This document shows, piece by piece, positions 7,500 to 16,430 of a DNA stretch of 64,000 nt. How positions within the stretch are numbered: the first letter of the stretch is position 1; each line of letters opens with the position of its first letter. The DNA is from JBBQKG01 sp038326655 (GTDB taxonomy: Bacteria; Actinomycetota; Thermoleophilia; Solirubrobacterales; JBBDJG01). The stretch covers positions 116,989 to 180,988 of the forward strand of contig JBBQKG010000001.1 of the NCBI GenBank assembly GCA_038326655.1, written 5' to 3'. The notes beneath the pieces are model-generated. The model did not search any database. It was not told the DNA's origin and saw nothing but the letters and a program-made list of their open reading frames with translations. The position numbers were made by a program, and so were the translations under genes.

Positions 7500-7583
7500 C
7501 GCCGCCCCTGCAGCACGCTTCGCTTTCGAGGTCGTTGAGGGTGCGGTCCCGCGGCGGGGCCGCGCCCGTTTGATCCGGATCGC

Positions 7584-8501
7584 GTGAACTTCGCCGATCG
7601 CCTCCAGGCGATCGTGCTCGAGCGCGAGAGCCAGGTCGCGCTCGGCCTCGATCCCGACCCCGCGCAGCTCTTGCCGGAGGCGGTGTCGGAGGCTTCTGCG
7701 ATGCCCGGCTCGGCCGCCGAGCGCGCCGGCCACGCGGTCGCCCGCCACTGCACGGCGCTGATCGATGCCGCCGGCCCGGCCTGCGCGGCGGTCAAGCTTC
7801 AGCTCGCCTGCTTCGAGCGGCTCGGCGCTCCCGGCTGGGCCGCGCTCGCCGACGTCGCCGCAGCGGCCCGCGACGCCGGCCTGCTCGTGATCGCCGACGG
7901 CAAGCGCGGGGACGTCCCGCACACCGCGGCGGCCTATGCGCAGGCGCTGCTCGGCTCGACCCCGACGCCCTGGGGAGACGTGCGCGGGCTGGGCGCGGAT
8001 GCCGTCACGGTCAATCCGCTGCTCGGGCGCGACTCGCTCGAGCCACTCGTGACCGCCGCGCGCGCTCGCGACGCCGGCTGCTTCGTGCTCGTGCGCACCT
8101 CGAACGAGGGCGCCGCCGAGATCCAGGACGAGGCCTCGCCCGGCTCTCCACCGCTGCGGGAGCGCCTTGCGCGACTGGTGCGTGACCTCGGCGCCGGCGG
8201 CATCGGGAATTCCGGGCTGGCCGACGTGGGAGCGGTCGTCGCGGCGACCGAGCCGGCGCTGCTGGCCGGCCTGCGGGACGCGATGCCGCACGCCGTCTTC
8301 CTGCTGCCCGGCGTCGGCGCGCAGGGGGGACGGGCCGAGTTGCTCGGCCCCGCCTTTGCGCCGGGCCGGGCCGCGGCACTGGTGGCCGCCTCCCGCTCGA
8401 TCGTGGCGCCGGCGCTCGAGACGGGCTCGCCCGGGGCGGCACGGGCGGCCGCAGAGGCGCTGCGGAAAGCCGCATGGGAGGCTTCACCGGCGGGCGGGTG
8501 A
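7584..8501 (+). CDS. pyrF: Orotidine 5'-phosphate decarboxylase (type 2)
   Basis: Last step of UMP synthesis, decarboxylating OMP. The 305-residue protein belongs to the longer type 2 (mycobacterial/myxobacterial) subfamily. The N-terminal QVALGLDPDP holds the first Asp. VIADGKRGDVPHTAAAYAQA carries the catalytic Lys-Asp array (DGKRGD), followed by ADAVTVNPLLGRDSLEP. The C-terminal LLPGVGAQGG motif binds phosphate. The gene starts with GTG. No other pyr gene is in the window, so it is isolated from the main pyrimidine operon. Confidence 0.95.
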   Translation: MNFADRLQAIVLERESQVALGLDPDPAQLLPEAVSEASAMPGSAAERAGHAVARHCTALIDAAGPACAAVKLQLACFERLGAPGWAALADVAAAARDAGLLVIADGKRGDVPHTAAAYAQALLGSTPTPWGDVRGLGADAVTVNPLLGRDSLEPLVTAARARDAGCFVLVRTSNEGAAEIQDEASPGSPPLRERLARLVRDLGAGGIGNSGLADVGAVVAATEPALLAGLRDAMPHAVFLLPGVGAQGGRAELLGPAFAPGRAAALVAASRSIVAPALETGSPGAARAAAEALRKAAWEASPAGG

Positions 8502-8540
8502 GTCTGGGCGGGAGGGCCGCCGGTATCATCGGCCGCGGGC

Positions 8541-8981
8541 ATGGGCGCATTTCGCCAAAGCTCTTTGCGGGCGCTCGCCCCGGCCGCGCTGGTCGTGTTC
8601 GCGATCGTCTTCCTGATCGTCGTGATCGCCTCCCTGGGTGGAGGTGACGATTCGTCGTCCTCGCAGCCGGATCGCATCGCGCTCTCGCAATCGAGCAAGC
8701 GTGACCGTGAGCGTGCGAGGCAGCGCCGCGAGCAGCGTGCTCGGCAGAGAGCCGAGAAGCGCGGCTTCTACATCGTCCGCGCCGGGGACAGCCTCTTCAC
8801 GATTGCGGCCAGGACCGGCGTCCCGGTCGAGACACTTCGAGCGCTCAACCCGACGCTCGACCCGCAGGGCCTGGTGACCGGCCAACGAGTCCGGCTGCCG
8901 GTCAAAGGCGAGCGGGGCGCGACCGGCGCCACGGGTACGACCGGCTCGACCGGCACCTCCGGCGCCGCCGGAGCGAACTGA
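8541..8981 (+). CDS. Membrane-anchored LysM-domain protein
   Basis: A 146-residue protein with one N-terminal membrane helix (about residues 12-34, LAPAALVVFAIVFLIVVIA), an Arg/Glu-rich extended stretch (about 50-75), one LysM peptidoglycan-binding domain (about 76-118, FYIVRAGDSLFTIAARTGVP ... LVTGQRVRLP) and a collagen-like tail of GAT/GTT/GST triplets. It should tether to the membrane and touch the cell wall. A TATCAT box lies 11 nt before the ATG. It stands 18 nt upstream of a D,D-carboxypeptidase gene, so a cell-wall operon is likely. There is no catalytic domain. Confidence 0.85.
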   Translation: MGAFRQSSLRALAPAALVVFAIVFLIVVIASLGGGDDSSSSQPDRIALSQSSKRDRERARQRREQRARQRAEKRGFYIVRAGDSLFTIAARTGVPVETLRALNPTLDPQGLVTGQRVRLPVKGERGATGATGTTGSTGTSGAAGAN

Positions 8982-8998
8982 CCCCCGCGGACCGGACT

Positions 8999-10249
8999 TT
9001 GTCGCACGCGAAGCTGCTCGTCGTTGCCGCGGTCCTCGTCGCGCTCGTCGCAACGCCACGGGCGACGGCCGCGCAACGCGATTCCGCGAGGCAAGCCGCG
9101 CCCGTCCTGAGCGCACCGTCCGCGGTGCTCGTCGATGCGCGCGACGGGCGTGTGCTCTACAGCCGGGCCGCGGACGAGCGCCGGCCGATCGCCTCCACGA
9201 CCAAGCTGATGACCGCGCTGATCTCGATCGAGCGGCTGCCCCTGCGGCGCCGGCTGCGGGCCGGGACCTACCACGCGGCGGCGGCCGAGTCCCAGATCGA
9301 CCTCCAACCGGGCGAGCGCCTGTCCGTGGCGGACCTGCTGCGGGCCGTGATGCTCGCCAGCGCGAACGATGCCGCGACCACGCTGGCGCGCGGCGCCGGG
9401 GGCTCGCTGCGCGCGTTCGTCGGCAAGATGAACCGCAAGGCGCGTGTGCTCGGGCTGAGCGAGACGCATTACGCGAATCCCGTCGGCCTCGACCAGCCCG
9501 GCAACTACTCGAGCGCCCGGGACCTCGCGACGCTCGCGCGCGTCGTCCTCCGGGAGCCGTTCATCGCCGAGACCGCGGCCACGCCGCGCGCACGCCTGCT
9601 CACCGGCGCGCACGCGCGCATCGTGGTCAACCGCAACGACCTCGTCGGGCGCATCCCGTGGATCGTGGGCGTCAAGACCGGGCACACGGCGCAGGCCGGG
9701 TACGTGCTGGTGGGCGCGGGCGAGCGGAAGGGCGCGCGGCTCGTGAGCGCGGTGCTGGGCACGCCGTCCCAGGCGGCGCGCGACGACGACACCCTGGCGC
9801 TCATGCGTTACGGCTTCGCGCAGTACCGGCGGATCGCCCCGCTGCGCCCGGGCCGGGCCGTCGCGCGGGCGAAGGTGGCGTACTTCGGAGACCGCAAGGT
9901 CGCGATCGAGCCGGCCCGCCGCGTGCCGGTGACGGTTCGGCGGGGGGAGCGCGTGCGGACCCGGATCGAGGTGCCGGGCGAGCTGCACGGGCCGCTCGCC
10001 GCCGGCGCCGAGGTGGGACACGCGACCGTATTCGTCGACGGTCGTGGCGTCCGCTCGGTGCCGCTCGTGACGGCGAGCGCGGTGCCGCGTGCGGGCACCC
10101 CGCGCAAGCTGGCGCACTGGATCAGCCGACCGCCGGCGCTGATTCTGATCGCGATTGCGGCGATCGTCGTGGCGGAGCTGCGGCGACGCCGGATCGCGGG
10201 TGCAGACGCCGCACGAAGGCGACGGCGGAAGGCCGCTAGGCTGGACTAG
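8999..10249 (+). CDS. D-alanyl-D-alanine carboxypeptidase (PBP5/DacA type)
   Basis: Low-molecular-weight penicillin-binding protein that removes the terminal D-Ala from peptidoglycan stem peptides. A TTG start gives a signal peptide (KLLVVAAVLVALVATPRATAAQ). The three active-site motifs are in order: Ser66-T-T-Lys69, Ser121-A-Asn123, and Lys226-T-Gly. After the catalytic domain (about residues 35-270) comes a PBP5-C-like beta domain and a C-terminal membrane helix (about 378-395, ALILIAIAAIVVAE) ahead of an Arg-rich cytoplasmic tail. It is 416 aa, normal for the family. The start is uncertain because no strong ribosome site precedes the TTG. Confidence 0.93.
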   Translation: MSHAKLLVVAAVLVALVATPRATAAQRDSARQAAPVLSAPSAVLVDARDGRVLYSRAADERRPIASTTKLMTALISIERLPLRRRLRAGTYHAAAAESQIDLQPGERLSVADLLRAVMLASANDAATTLARGAGGSLRAFVGKMNRKARVLGLSETHYANPVGLDQPGNYSSARDLATLARVVLREPFIAETAATPRARLLTGAHARIVVNRNDLVGRIPWIVGVKTGHTAQAGYVLVGAGERKGARLVSAVLGTPSQAARDDDTLALMRYGFAQYRRIAPLRPGRAVARAKVAYFGDRKVAIEPARRVPVTVRRGERVRTRIEVPGELHGPLAAGAEVGHATVFVDGRGVRSVPLVTASAVPRAGTPRKLAHWISRPPALILIAIAAIVVAELRRRRIAGADAARRRRRKAARLD

Positions 10250-10304
10250 CACTGGCTCTTCCGGCGTGCTTCTATAGAGGGGGGCGAACGAGGTTCCCGC
10301 TGCG

Positions 10305-11273
10305 ATGATCATCACCGTCACCCTTAACGCGGCGATCGACAAGACGCTCGCCGTCCCCAACTTCCAGATCGGCCGCCGTCACCGGTCGTCGGAGCAGCGC
10401 ACGATGCCGGGCGGCAAGGGCGTGAACGTGGCGCGCGCGCTGAAGGCGCTCGGCCAGCCCGTGATCTCGACCGGCCTCGCGGGCGGCGCGACCGGTACGC
10501 GCATCATCGAGCAGCTCACTCAGGAAGCGATCCTCTGCGACTTCGTCCGGATCGGGGAGGAGTCGCGAACCTCGACTGCGGTGATCGATCCCACCTCTGG
10601 CGTCCAGACGGAGGTCAACGAGCCCGGGCCCGAGGTCAGCGAGGCCGAGATGTCGCTGTTCTGCGAGAAGCTGATCTACCTCGCCAAGGGCGCGGACATC
10701 TGCGTCTTCGCGGGCAGCCACCCGCGCGGCGTCGACGACAAGGTCTACGCCGATCTGATCGCGGAGCTCAAGCGCCTCGGCGTGACCACCGTGATCGACA
10801 CGGAGGGCGAGCCGATGGACCTCGCGATGCGCGCCGGACCGGACCTCGTGTCGCCGAACGAGGGCGAGGCCGAGCAGCTCGTCGGCCACGAGTTCAACGA
10901 CCGTGACGACCGCATCTTCGCGCTGTACGGAATCTGCGAGCTCGGTCCGCGTGAGGCGATCATCACCCACGAGGAGGGCTGCTACGCGCTCGTCGGGCGC
11001 GACCACGAGCGCCGCCTCTACGAGGTTCGCACCGACCGGGTCGAGCCGGTATCGGCGATCGGCGCGGGCGACGTGTTCCTGGCCGGCTACCTCTCCGCGC
11101 GGTACAGCGGGCGCCCGCATGCCGACGCGCTCGGCTTCGCGGTCGCCTGCGGAGCCGAGTCGGTCCGCCATCTGGGGGCGGGCGTCCTGGACCCGCGCGC
11201 CGCGGAGCGCCTTCAGGAGGAAGTCACGGTGATCCAGCTCGACGAGCCGGCGCCCGTCGACGCGCGCGCCTAG
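10305..11273 (+). CDS. PfkB-family sugar kinase (1-phosphofructokinase type)
   Basis: ATP-dependent kinase of the ribokinase/PfkB family, closest in pattern to 1-phosphofructokinase/tagatose-6-phosphate kinase (hexose kinase HxK). N-terminal MIITVTLNAAIDKTLAVPNF is the FruK/LacC signature. PGGKGVNVARALKALG binds substrate, and SAIGAGDVFLAGYLSARYSG contains the GAGD anion hole with the catalytic Asp near residue 259. It is 322 aa. No PTS fructose genes are nearby, so the substrate may be fructose-1-phosphate, fructose-6-phosphate or another sugar phosphate. It stands alone between the carboxypeptidase and guaB3. Confidence 0.85.
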   Translation: MIITVTLNAAIDKTLAVPNFQIGRRHRSSEQRTMPGGKGVNVARALKALGQPVISTGLAGGATGTRIIEQLTQEAILCDFVRIGEESRTSTAVIDPTSGVQTEVNEPGPEVSEAEMSLFCEKLIYLAKGADICVFAGSHPRGVDDKVYADLIAELKRLGVTTVIDTEGEPMDLAMRAGPDLVSPNEGEAEQLVGHEFNDRDDRIFALYGICELGPREAIITHEEGCYALVGRDHERRLYEVRTDRVEPVSAIGAGDVFLAGYLSARYSGRPHADALGFAVACGAESVRHLGAGVLDPRAAERLQEEVTVIQLDEPAPVDARA

Positions 11274-11353
11274 CCGCCCTAAATTGCGGCTTGCGTCTCG
11301 CCCGCGTGCCGGAGCCTCGAAACCCCGTTGGTAACGTTGTCCTCCCCCATTTC

Positions 11354-11359
11354 TAGGAT
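11354..11359 (+). promoter_or_regulatory. -10 box of guaB3 (leaderless type)
   Basis: TAGGAT, 6 nt before ATG 11366. The identical hexamer and spacing occur before rph, which supports ATG 11366 over the GTG at 11363. Confidence 0.55.
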
Positions 11360-11365
11360 GGCGTG

Positions 11366-12571
11366 ATGGAACTCGAGATCGGCAAGGGCAAGAAGGGTCG
11401 GCGAGCCTACGGGTTCGACGACATCGCGATCGTGCCGTCGCGGCGCACACGCGACCCCGACGACATCGACATCAGCTGGATGCTCGGGCCCTACCGCTTC
11501 GAGCTGCCGCTGCTCGCGTCCGCGATGGACGGCGTCGTCTCCCCGAAGACGGCCGGCATCATCGGGAAGCTCGGGGGCCTCGCGGTGCTCAACCTCGAGG
11601 GCCTGTGGACCCGGTACGAGGACGCCGACGCCCAGCTCGAGCGCATCTCGAAGCTGCCTCCGCAGAAGGCCACGCGCGAGATGCAGGAGATCTACAAGGA
11701 GCCGATCAAGGCCGAGCTGGTCGCCCAGCGGATCCGCGAGATCAAGGCCGAGGGCGTCGTCGCGGCCGGTTCGCTCACGCCCCAGCGCGTGCGCGACTAC
11801 TACGAGCTGGCGCTCGACGCGGGCCTCGACGTGCTCGTGATCCAGGGCACCGTGATCTCGGCGGAGCACGTCTCCTCGTCCGTCGAGCCGCTCAACCTGA
11901 AGGAGTTCATCGCCGAGTTGCCCGTGCCATGCATCGTCGGCGGCTGTGCCAGCTACGCGACCGGCCTGCACCTGATGCGCACCGGCGCGGTGGGCGTGCT
12001 CGTGGGCGTCGGCCCCGGCGCCGCCTGCACCACGCGCGGCGTGCTCGGCATCGGCGTCCCGCAGGCGACCGCGATCGCGGACGTCCAGGCCGCCCGCTCC
12101 CAGCACATGCTCGAGACGGGCCAGTACGTCAACGTGCTCGCCGACGGCGGCATGCGCAACGGGGGCGACATCGCGAAGGCCTTCGCGTGCGGCGCCGACG
12201 CGGTCATGATCGGCTCGCCGCTCGCGCGCGCCTACGAGGCGCCCGGGGCGGGCCATCACTGGGGCATGGCGACCTTCCACGCCTCGCTGCCGCGCGGCGC
12301 ACGGGTCGCGACCGCGCAGAACGGATCGCTCGAAGAGATCCTGCTCGGCCCCGCCTACGAGAACGACGGCACGTTCAACCTCTTCGGCGCCCTGCGCACC
12401 TCGATGGCGACCTGCGGGTACGAGGACATCCCCTCCTTCCACCGCGCCGAGGTGATGGTCGCGCCCGCGCTCCTGAGCGAGGGCAAGCAGCTCCAGCGCG
12501 AGCAGCACGTCGGCATGGGCTCGAACGGCAAGGCGCAGGTCACGGCGGCGGTCAACGAGCTGGATGAGTAG
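11366..12571 (+). CDS. guaB3: GuaB3-type IMP dehydrogenase
   Basis: NAD-dependent oxidation of IMP to XMP, the committed GMP step. The 401-residue protein is the GuaB3 (IMPDH-related) form found in actinobacteria and cyanobacteria: a TIM barrel lacking the inserted CBS (Bateman) domains of classic GuaB. The N-terminus KGRRAYGFDDIAIVPSRRTR, the catalytic loop GPGAACTTRGVLGIGVPQ with Cys221, and DGGMRNGGDIAKAFACGADAVMIG are all family blocks. Its last 8 nt overlap guaA (ATGAGTAG), so XMP production is coupled to its amination. A second, CBS-containing guaB probably exists elsewhere in the genome. Confidence 0.92.
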   Translation: MELEIGKGKKGRRAYGFDDIAIVPSRRTRDPDDIDISWMLGPYRFELPLLASAMDGVVSPKTAGIIGKLGGLAVLNLEGLWTRYEDADAQLERISKLPPQKATREMQEIYKEPIKAELVAQRIREIKAEGVVAAGSLTPQRVRDYYELALDAGLDVLVIQGTVISAEHVSSSVEPLNLKEFIAELPVPCIVGGCASYATGLHLMRTGAVGVLVGVGPGAACTTRGVLGIGVPQATAIADVQAARSQHMLETGQYVNVLADGGMRNGGDIAKAFACGADAVMIGSPLARAYEAPGAGHHWGMATFHASLPRGARVATAQNGSLEEILLGPAYENDGTFNLFGALRTSMATCGYEDIPSFHRAEVMVAPALLSEGKQLQREQHVGMGSNGKAQVTAAVNELDE

Positions 12572-14156
12572 CAGCGCCGCGACTCCTTCCGTGGAAGCGC
12601 CGCCCAAGCGAGCCACCACGGAAGAAGTCCTGGTGCTGGACTTCGGCGGCCAGTACTCGCAGTTGATCGCTCGGCGGATCCGCGAGTGCGGGGTGTTCTC
12701 CGAGCTCTTGCCTCACGACATCGCGCTCGAGGAGCTCGAACGCCGGCGCCCGCGCGGGATCGTGCTCTCAGGAGGGCCCGCGTCCGTCTACGCCGAGGGC
12801 GCCCCACGGCTGCGCACGGAGCTGCTCGAGCTGGGCATCCCCGTGCTGGGCATCTGTTACGGGATGCAGGCGATGGCGCAGGTGCTCGGCGGCCGCGTGG
12901 AGAAGGCCGAGGTCGGCGAGTTCGGCCGCACCGGTCTCCACGTCCGCGAGCGCGGCCGGCTCCTGGCCGGCCTGCCGGAGGATCAGGTCTGCTGGATGAG
13001 CCACCGCGACACGGTCTTCGACCCTCCACCGGGCTTCGTCGCACTGGCCTCCTCGCCGTCGTCGCCGGTGGCGGCACTCGAGTCGACCGCGCGTGGCCTC
13101 TACGGCATCCAGTTCCATCCCGAGGTCGTCCACACGCCGCACGGGACCGAGATCCTGAAGAGCTTCCTGTTCGAGGTGTGCGAGTGCGAGGGCGACTGGA
13201 CCCCCGCCTCGATCATCGACGAGCAGGTCGCGTCGATCTGCGCGCAGGTCGGCGACGGCCGCGCGATCTGCGGCCTCTCCGGCGGCGTCGACTCCTCGGT
13301 CGCGGCGCTGATCGTCCACCGCGCGCTCGGCGAGCGCCTGACCTGCGTGTTCGTGGACCACGGGCTCATGCGCAAGAACGAGGCCGAGCAGGTCACGTCT
13401 GCATTCCGCGATCACTTCCACGTGCCGCTGGTCCACGTCGACGCGGCGGAGCGATTCCTCGCCCGCCTCGAGGGCGTGGTCGACCCGGAGGCCAAGCGGC
13501 GGATCATCGGCGAGGAGTTCATCCGCGTGTTCGAGGAGGAGGCGACGAGGCTCGAGGGCGCCAAGTTCCTCGTCCAGGGAACGCTCTACTCGGACGTGAT
13601 CGAGTCAGGCGGCAGCGGCGGCAACGGGGCCGCGAAGATCAAGTCGCACCACAACGTCGGCGGGCTTCCCGAACGCTACGACTTCGAGCTGATCGAGCCG
13701 CTTCGTCAACTCTTCAAGGACGAGGTCCGCGCGGTCGGCGTCGAGCTCGGGCTGCCCGAGCGCTTCGTGTGGCGCCAGCCGTTCCCGGGCCCCGGCCTCG
13801 CGATCCGCGTGATCGGCGGCGAGGTGACCAAGGAGCGGCTGGACGTGCTCCGCGACGCGGACGCGATCCTCCAGGACGAGGTCCGCCGCGCCGGCCTCTA
13901 CCGGGAGCTCTGGCAGTCGTTCTGCGTGTTGCCCGCGGTGCGATCAGTGGGCGTACAGGGCGACGAGCGCACCTATGCCTACCCGATCGTGATCCGAGCG
14001 GTCACGTCGGACGACGCGATGACGGCCGACTGGGCCCGGCTTCCGTACGACCTGCTCGAGACCGTCTCGAGCCGCATCATCAACGAGATCCCCCACGTGA
14101 ACCGGGTCGCGCTCGACATCTCGTCGAAGCCGCCCAGCACGATCGAGTGGGAATAA
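12564..14156 (+). CDS. guaA: GMP synthase (glutamine-hydrolysing)
   Basis: Converts XMP to GMP using glutamine and ATP. The 530-residue protein has an N-terminal class I glutamine amidotransferase domain (about 22-215) with nucleophile Cys98 in GICYGMQ and the His-x-Glu pair in IQFHPEVVHT. The ATP-pyrophosphatase domain has the P-loop CGLSGGVDSSVAALI, and the C-terminal dimer domain ends NRVALDISSKPPSTIEWE, the conserved XMP-binding end. It overlaps guaB3 by 8 nt. A short non-conserved N-terminal extension of about 20 residues precedes the domain. Confidence 0.97.
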   Translation: MSSSAATPSVEAPPKRATTEEVLVLDFGGQYSQLIARRIRECGVFSELLPHDIALEELERRRPRGIVLSGGPASVYAEGAPRLRTELLELGIPVLGICYGMQAMAQVLGGRVEKAEVGEFGRTGLHVRERGRLLAGLPEDQVCWMSHRDTVFDPPPGFVALASSPSSPVAALESTARGLYGIQFHPEVVHTPHGTEILKSFLFEVCECEGDWTPASIIDEQVASICAQVGDGRAICGLSGGVDSSVAALIVHRALGERLTCVFVDHGLMRKNEAEQVTSAFRDHFHVPLVHVDAAERFLARLEGVVDPEAKRRIIGEEFIRVFEEEATRLEGAKFLVQGTLYSDVIESGGSGGNGAAKIKSHHNVGGLPERYDFELIEPLRQLFKDEVRAVGVELGLPERFVWRQPFPGPGLAIRVIGGEVTKERLDVLRDADAILQDEVRRAGLYRELWQSFCVLPAVRSVGVQGDERTYAYPIVIRAVTSDDAMTADWARLPYDLLETVSSRIINEIPHVNRVALDISSKPPSTIEWE

Positions 14157-14185
14157 AGAGCGCGTGAAGCGGGGATAGGCGCGCC

Positions 14186-14470
14186 ATGGGAATCATCTCC
14201 TGGATCATCTGGGGCCTCTTCGTCGGCCTCCTCGCGCGCCTGTTGCTCCCCGGCAGGCAGCCGATCGGCTTCCTGTGGACGGTCGCGCTGGGCGTGGCCG
14301 GCTCGCTGATCGGGGGGTTCATCGCGACCGAGATCCTGAACATCGCCGACAACGACGAGTTCGACTTCGGCAGCTTCCTGATCGCCGTGGGCACATCCGT
14401 GCTGCTGCTCTGGCTGTACCTGCGCTACTTCGCCGAGGGCCGCTCAGGCGACCGGCGCGCCGCGGTCTAG
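14186..14470 (+). CDS. GlsB/YeaQ/YmgE-family membrane protein
   Basis: A small integral membrane protein (94 aa) of the transglycosylase-associated/GlsB-YeaQ family. MGIISWIIWGLFVGLLARLL is the first helix, LWTVALGVAGSLIGGFIA the glycine-rich second, and FLIAVGTSVLLLWLYLRYF the third. These proteins respond to envelope or general stress, but their molecular function is not known. The gene is 29 nt after guaA and converges on the M23 peptidase gene. Confidence 0.88.
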   Translation: MGIISWIIWGLFVGLLARLLLPGRQPIGFLWTVALGVAGSLIGGFIATEILNIADNDEFDFGSFLIAVGTSVLLLWLYLRYFAEGRSGDRRAAV

Positions 14471-14682
14471 CGCGTCGAGGGAGATCACGGAACTGGGAAA
14501 CCGGCACTGACGGGGGTCGGGCCGGGGGGTTGTGTGCGGTGGACGTGGCGGAATCGATGGCTCCTCCCGTCCAGATCCAGGTTCAACACCAAATCGGTGT
14601 TCAACTCGACATGCGAGGGAGATAGCCGAGCGATTGGGCCCTGTGGTGGTGCCCGAGCGTTCCGTGAGGCCTGATCCCGCTC

Positions 14683-15984
14683 CTAACCGACGACCGGCGC
14701 GTCCCAGCGCCTCAGGTCCGGCAACGGGTCGTATGCGTGGCCGCCCTTGTACCAGCCCGGTGCGCTCCACTCCTCGAAGTGGAGGTGGCAGCCGACTGCG
14801 TCCCCGGTGTCCCCGACCTCGCCGAGCTGCTGGCCCGTGTAGACGGTGTCGCCGGTCGCGACCAGGGCCGGCTCGCGCAGGTGCGCGTACATGAAGTCGA
14901 CCCCCGTGCCGCTGCCATTGATCACCACGTAGTACCCGGCCAGCGCGTGGTAGCCCGCGTATGTGACCTTGCCGCCACGGGCCGCGACCAGCGGCGTGCC
15001 GCAGCGGGCGAAGACATCCTGACCCTGATGGACGTGGCCTCGGCGGGCAGCGCCGAACCGGCCCGCGCCCAGGTTGAACGTGTGGACGCCCCTGATCGGG
15101 AAGACGTAGCCGATCAACGTGACGGCTTCCTGGTCGTCCGGCGAGGCGGCGCGCGAGGTGAGCGCGCCGGGCGTCGTGACCCGGAATGCGTACCGGCCCT
15201 GTGGCTGGGGCTTCCGGCGCACGGCGCCGTTCCAGGCGATCCGCTGGGGGACGCCCGGGGACGTGCCGGGCCGCAGCCAGCTCTGAACGACCGCGTGGTC
15301 GGTGAGCCGGACGAGGTCGACCTGGACGTCGGTGGGGCGGTCGCCAATCACCTCGAAGTTGAAGATCGCGCGCTGCATCCCACCGAAGAAGATCGTGCGC
15401 GGCTGTGACAGTCCCACCTGCACGGACGGCATCGCGCTCGCGGGCCGGAAGCTGAAGCTGGTGGCGGTGTCCACGATCAGGCCCTCCCAGCGCTTCGAGC
15501 GCTTGCCGGCTGCGTCGATCACCGCGATCGGGCCGCTCAGCCCCGCCGCCGGGACGGTCGCGACAGCCTTCGTGGCGCCGGCGCTCTGGACGGGGCCGAG
15601 CGCGTCGTCCGCGGCGCCCCTGCCGCCGTAGAAGACGACCTGCTTCACGTTTGCAAGGCGCCGGCCGCGGAGCTGGACCGTCGCGCCGCGGTTGGCGCGG
15701 TGGCCGTCGACGCAGGGTCCGCCGGGGTTGGCGGTGCACCGCACGTCGGCGATCTGGGCCCGCCCGGCCGGGCGGGGCGCAGCGGACGGAGGCGCGGGTT
15801 GGCGAGGCGCGGGTTGGGCGTGCCCCGTGCGCGGCGGGGTGATCGCGACTCCGCCGCTGTCGGCCGCGGCGGTCGCGGGGGCAAGCAGCGCCAGCGCCAG
15901 GATTCCCGGCACGGCGTATCTGGTTTTGGCCCGCCCGAAGCTTCCCCCTCCGGGACGCGCGCTGCCGTTCCACAGCGACCGCAA
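14683..15984 (-). CDS. Secreted M23-family peptidase (riboswitch-controlled)
   Basis: Cell-wall endopeptidase of the LytM/M23 class. A TTG start, preceded by GAGAGGG, gives a signal peptide (about residues 24-41, VPGILALALLAPATAAAD). A Pro/Ala-rich linker and two beta-rich IPT/Ig-like modules (about 75-285) follow. The C-terminal peptidase domain (about 305-425) has zinc motif His-x3-Asp in VHQGQDVFARCG and the GCHLHFE motif. An intact active site is present. The leader carries a cyclic-di-AMP-type riboswitch, a known way for actinobacteria to control wall hydrolases. The gene converges on the GlsB-type gene with about 210 nt between them. Confidence 0.92.
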   Translation of the reverse strand: MRSLWNGSARPGGGSFGRAKTRYAVPGILALALLAPATAAADSGGVAITPPRTGHAQPAPRQPAPPSAAPRPAGRAQIADVRCTANPGGPCVDGHRANRGATVQLRGRRLANVKQVVFYGGRGAADDALGPVQSAGATKAVATVPAAGLSGPIAVIDAAGKRSKRWEGLIVDTATSFSFRPASAMPSVQVGLSQPRTIFFGGMQRAIFNFEVIGDRPTDVQVDLVRLTDHAVVQSWLRPGTSPGVPQRIAWNGAVRRKPQPQGRYAFRVTTPGALTSRAASPDDQEAVTLIGYVFPIRGVHTFNLGAGRFGAARRGHVHQGQDVFARCGTPLVAARGGKVTYAGYHALAGYYVVINGSGTGVDFMYAHLREPALVATGDTVYTGQQLGEVGDTGDAVGCHLHFEEWSAPGWYKGGHAYDPLPDLRRWDAPVVG

Positions 15985-16002
15985 GTAAGCCCTCTCTTTC
16001 TG

Positions 16003-16183
16003 TGGCCTACGGGGTTAGCTGTCGGGCTCGCGCAGAAAGAGCTGCGCTACGGCTTCAGAGACTGTGCCATCTGGGCAGTTCGCCTCCGGCCGATTCGCCC
16101 CGCGGTCAGACGGTCATCGTCTGGCCGAGCGGTTCCCCCGTTCCCCGGCCGGCTCCTTGCTTCGCCCGGCTGGAATTCGGCTT
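16003..16183 (-). promoter_or_regulatory. Cyclic-di-AMP (ydaO/yuaA) riboswitch
   Basis: Read on the minus strand, the leader of the M23 gene shows the conserved landmarks of the ydaO/yuaA class in order. It begins with GCCGAATTCC near 16181, then CGGGGAACGGGGGAACC. A GGGGCGAATC block follows near 16085, and the highly conserved 3' end GACAGCTAACCCCGTAGGC lies near 16005-16024. The element ends about 20 nt before the start codon, beside the ribosome site. In the known class, ligand binding usually turns expression of wall hydrolases, potassium transporters or Rpf proteins off. Identification is by motif reading, not a covariance search. Confidence 0.8.
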
Positions 16184-16203
16184 GGCCTGTTATCGAGCGC
16201 GGC

Positions 16204-16209
16204 ACTATA
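16204..16209 (-). promoter_or_regulatory. -10 box upstream of the riboswitch
   Basis: On the minus strand TATAGT lies about 21 nt before the first conserved riboswitch block, so transcription would start just ahead of the aptamer. The -35 region is weak. Confidence 0.5.
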
Positions 16210-16377
16210 GCGAGCGGCTCGGCCGCTGCACCCGCGCACGGGAAGACTCGAGAAACCAAGATCACAAGGTCCGCGGGCGGCGACGGGACGGGCGCCACGC
16301 TGCACACCCGCTCCTTCCCTACCGGCTCGGCGTGAGAAATCCTGCAACCCCACCCGGACCGGCTGTCCCGGGCGGGC

Positions 16378-16383
16378 TATGAT
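16378..16383 (+). promoter_or_regulatory. -10 box of the rplM operon
   Basis: TATGAT about 47 nt before the rplM ATG. The leader has no good Shine-Dalgarno (TTCCCTCCC precedes the ATG), so autoregulation of L13/S9 through the leader is possible but not shown. Confidence 0.45.
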
Positions 16384-16430
16384 TCCGCGTCGGGATCGCG
16401 GCGCTGCCGCGCTCTTCGCTGTTCCCTCCC

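Noticed and set aside
14585..14601. Hairpin AACACC/GGTGTT between the GlsB-type gene and the M23 gene as terminator
   Set aside because: The stem is only 6 bp and has no T-tract; too weak to list.
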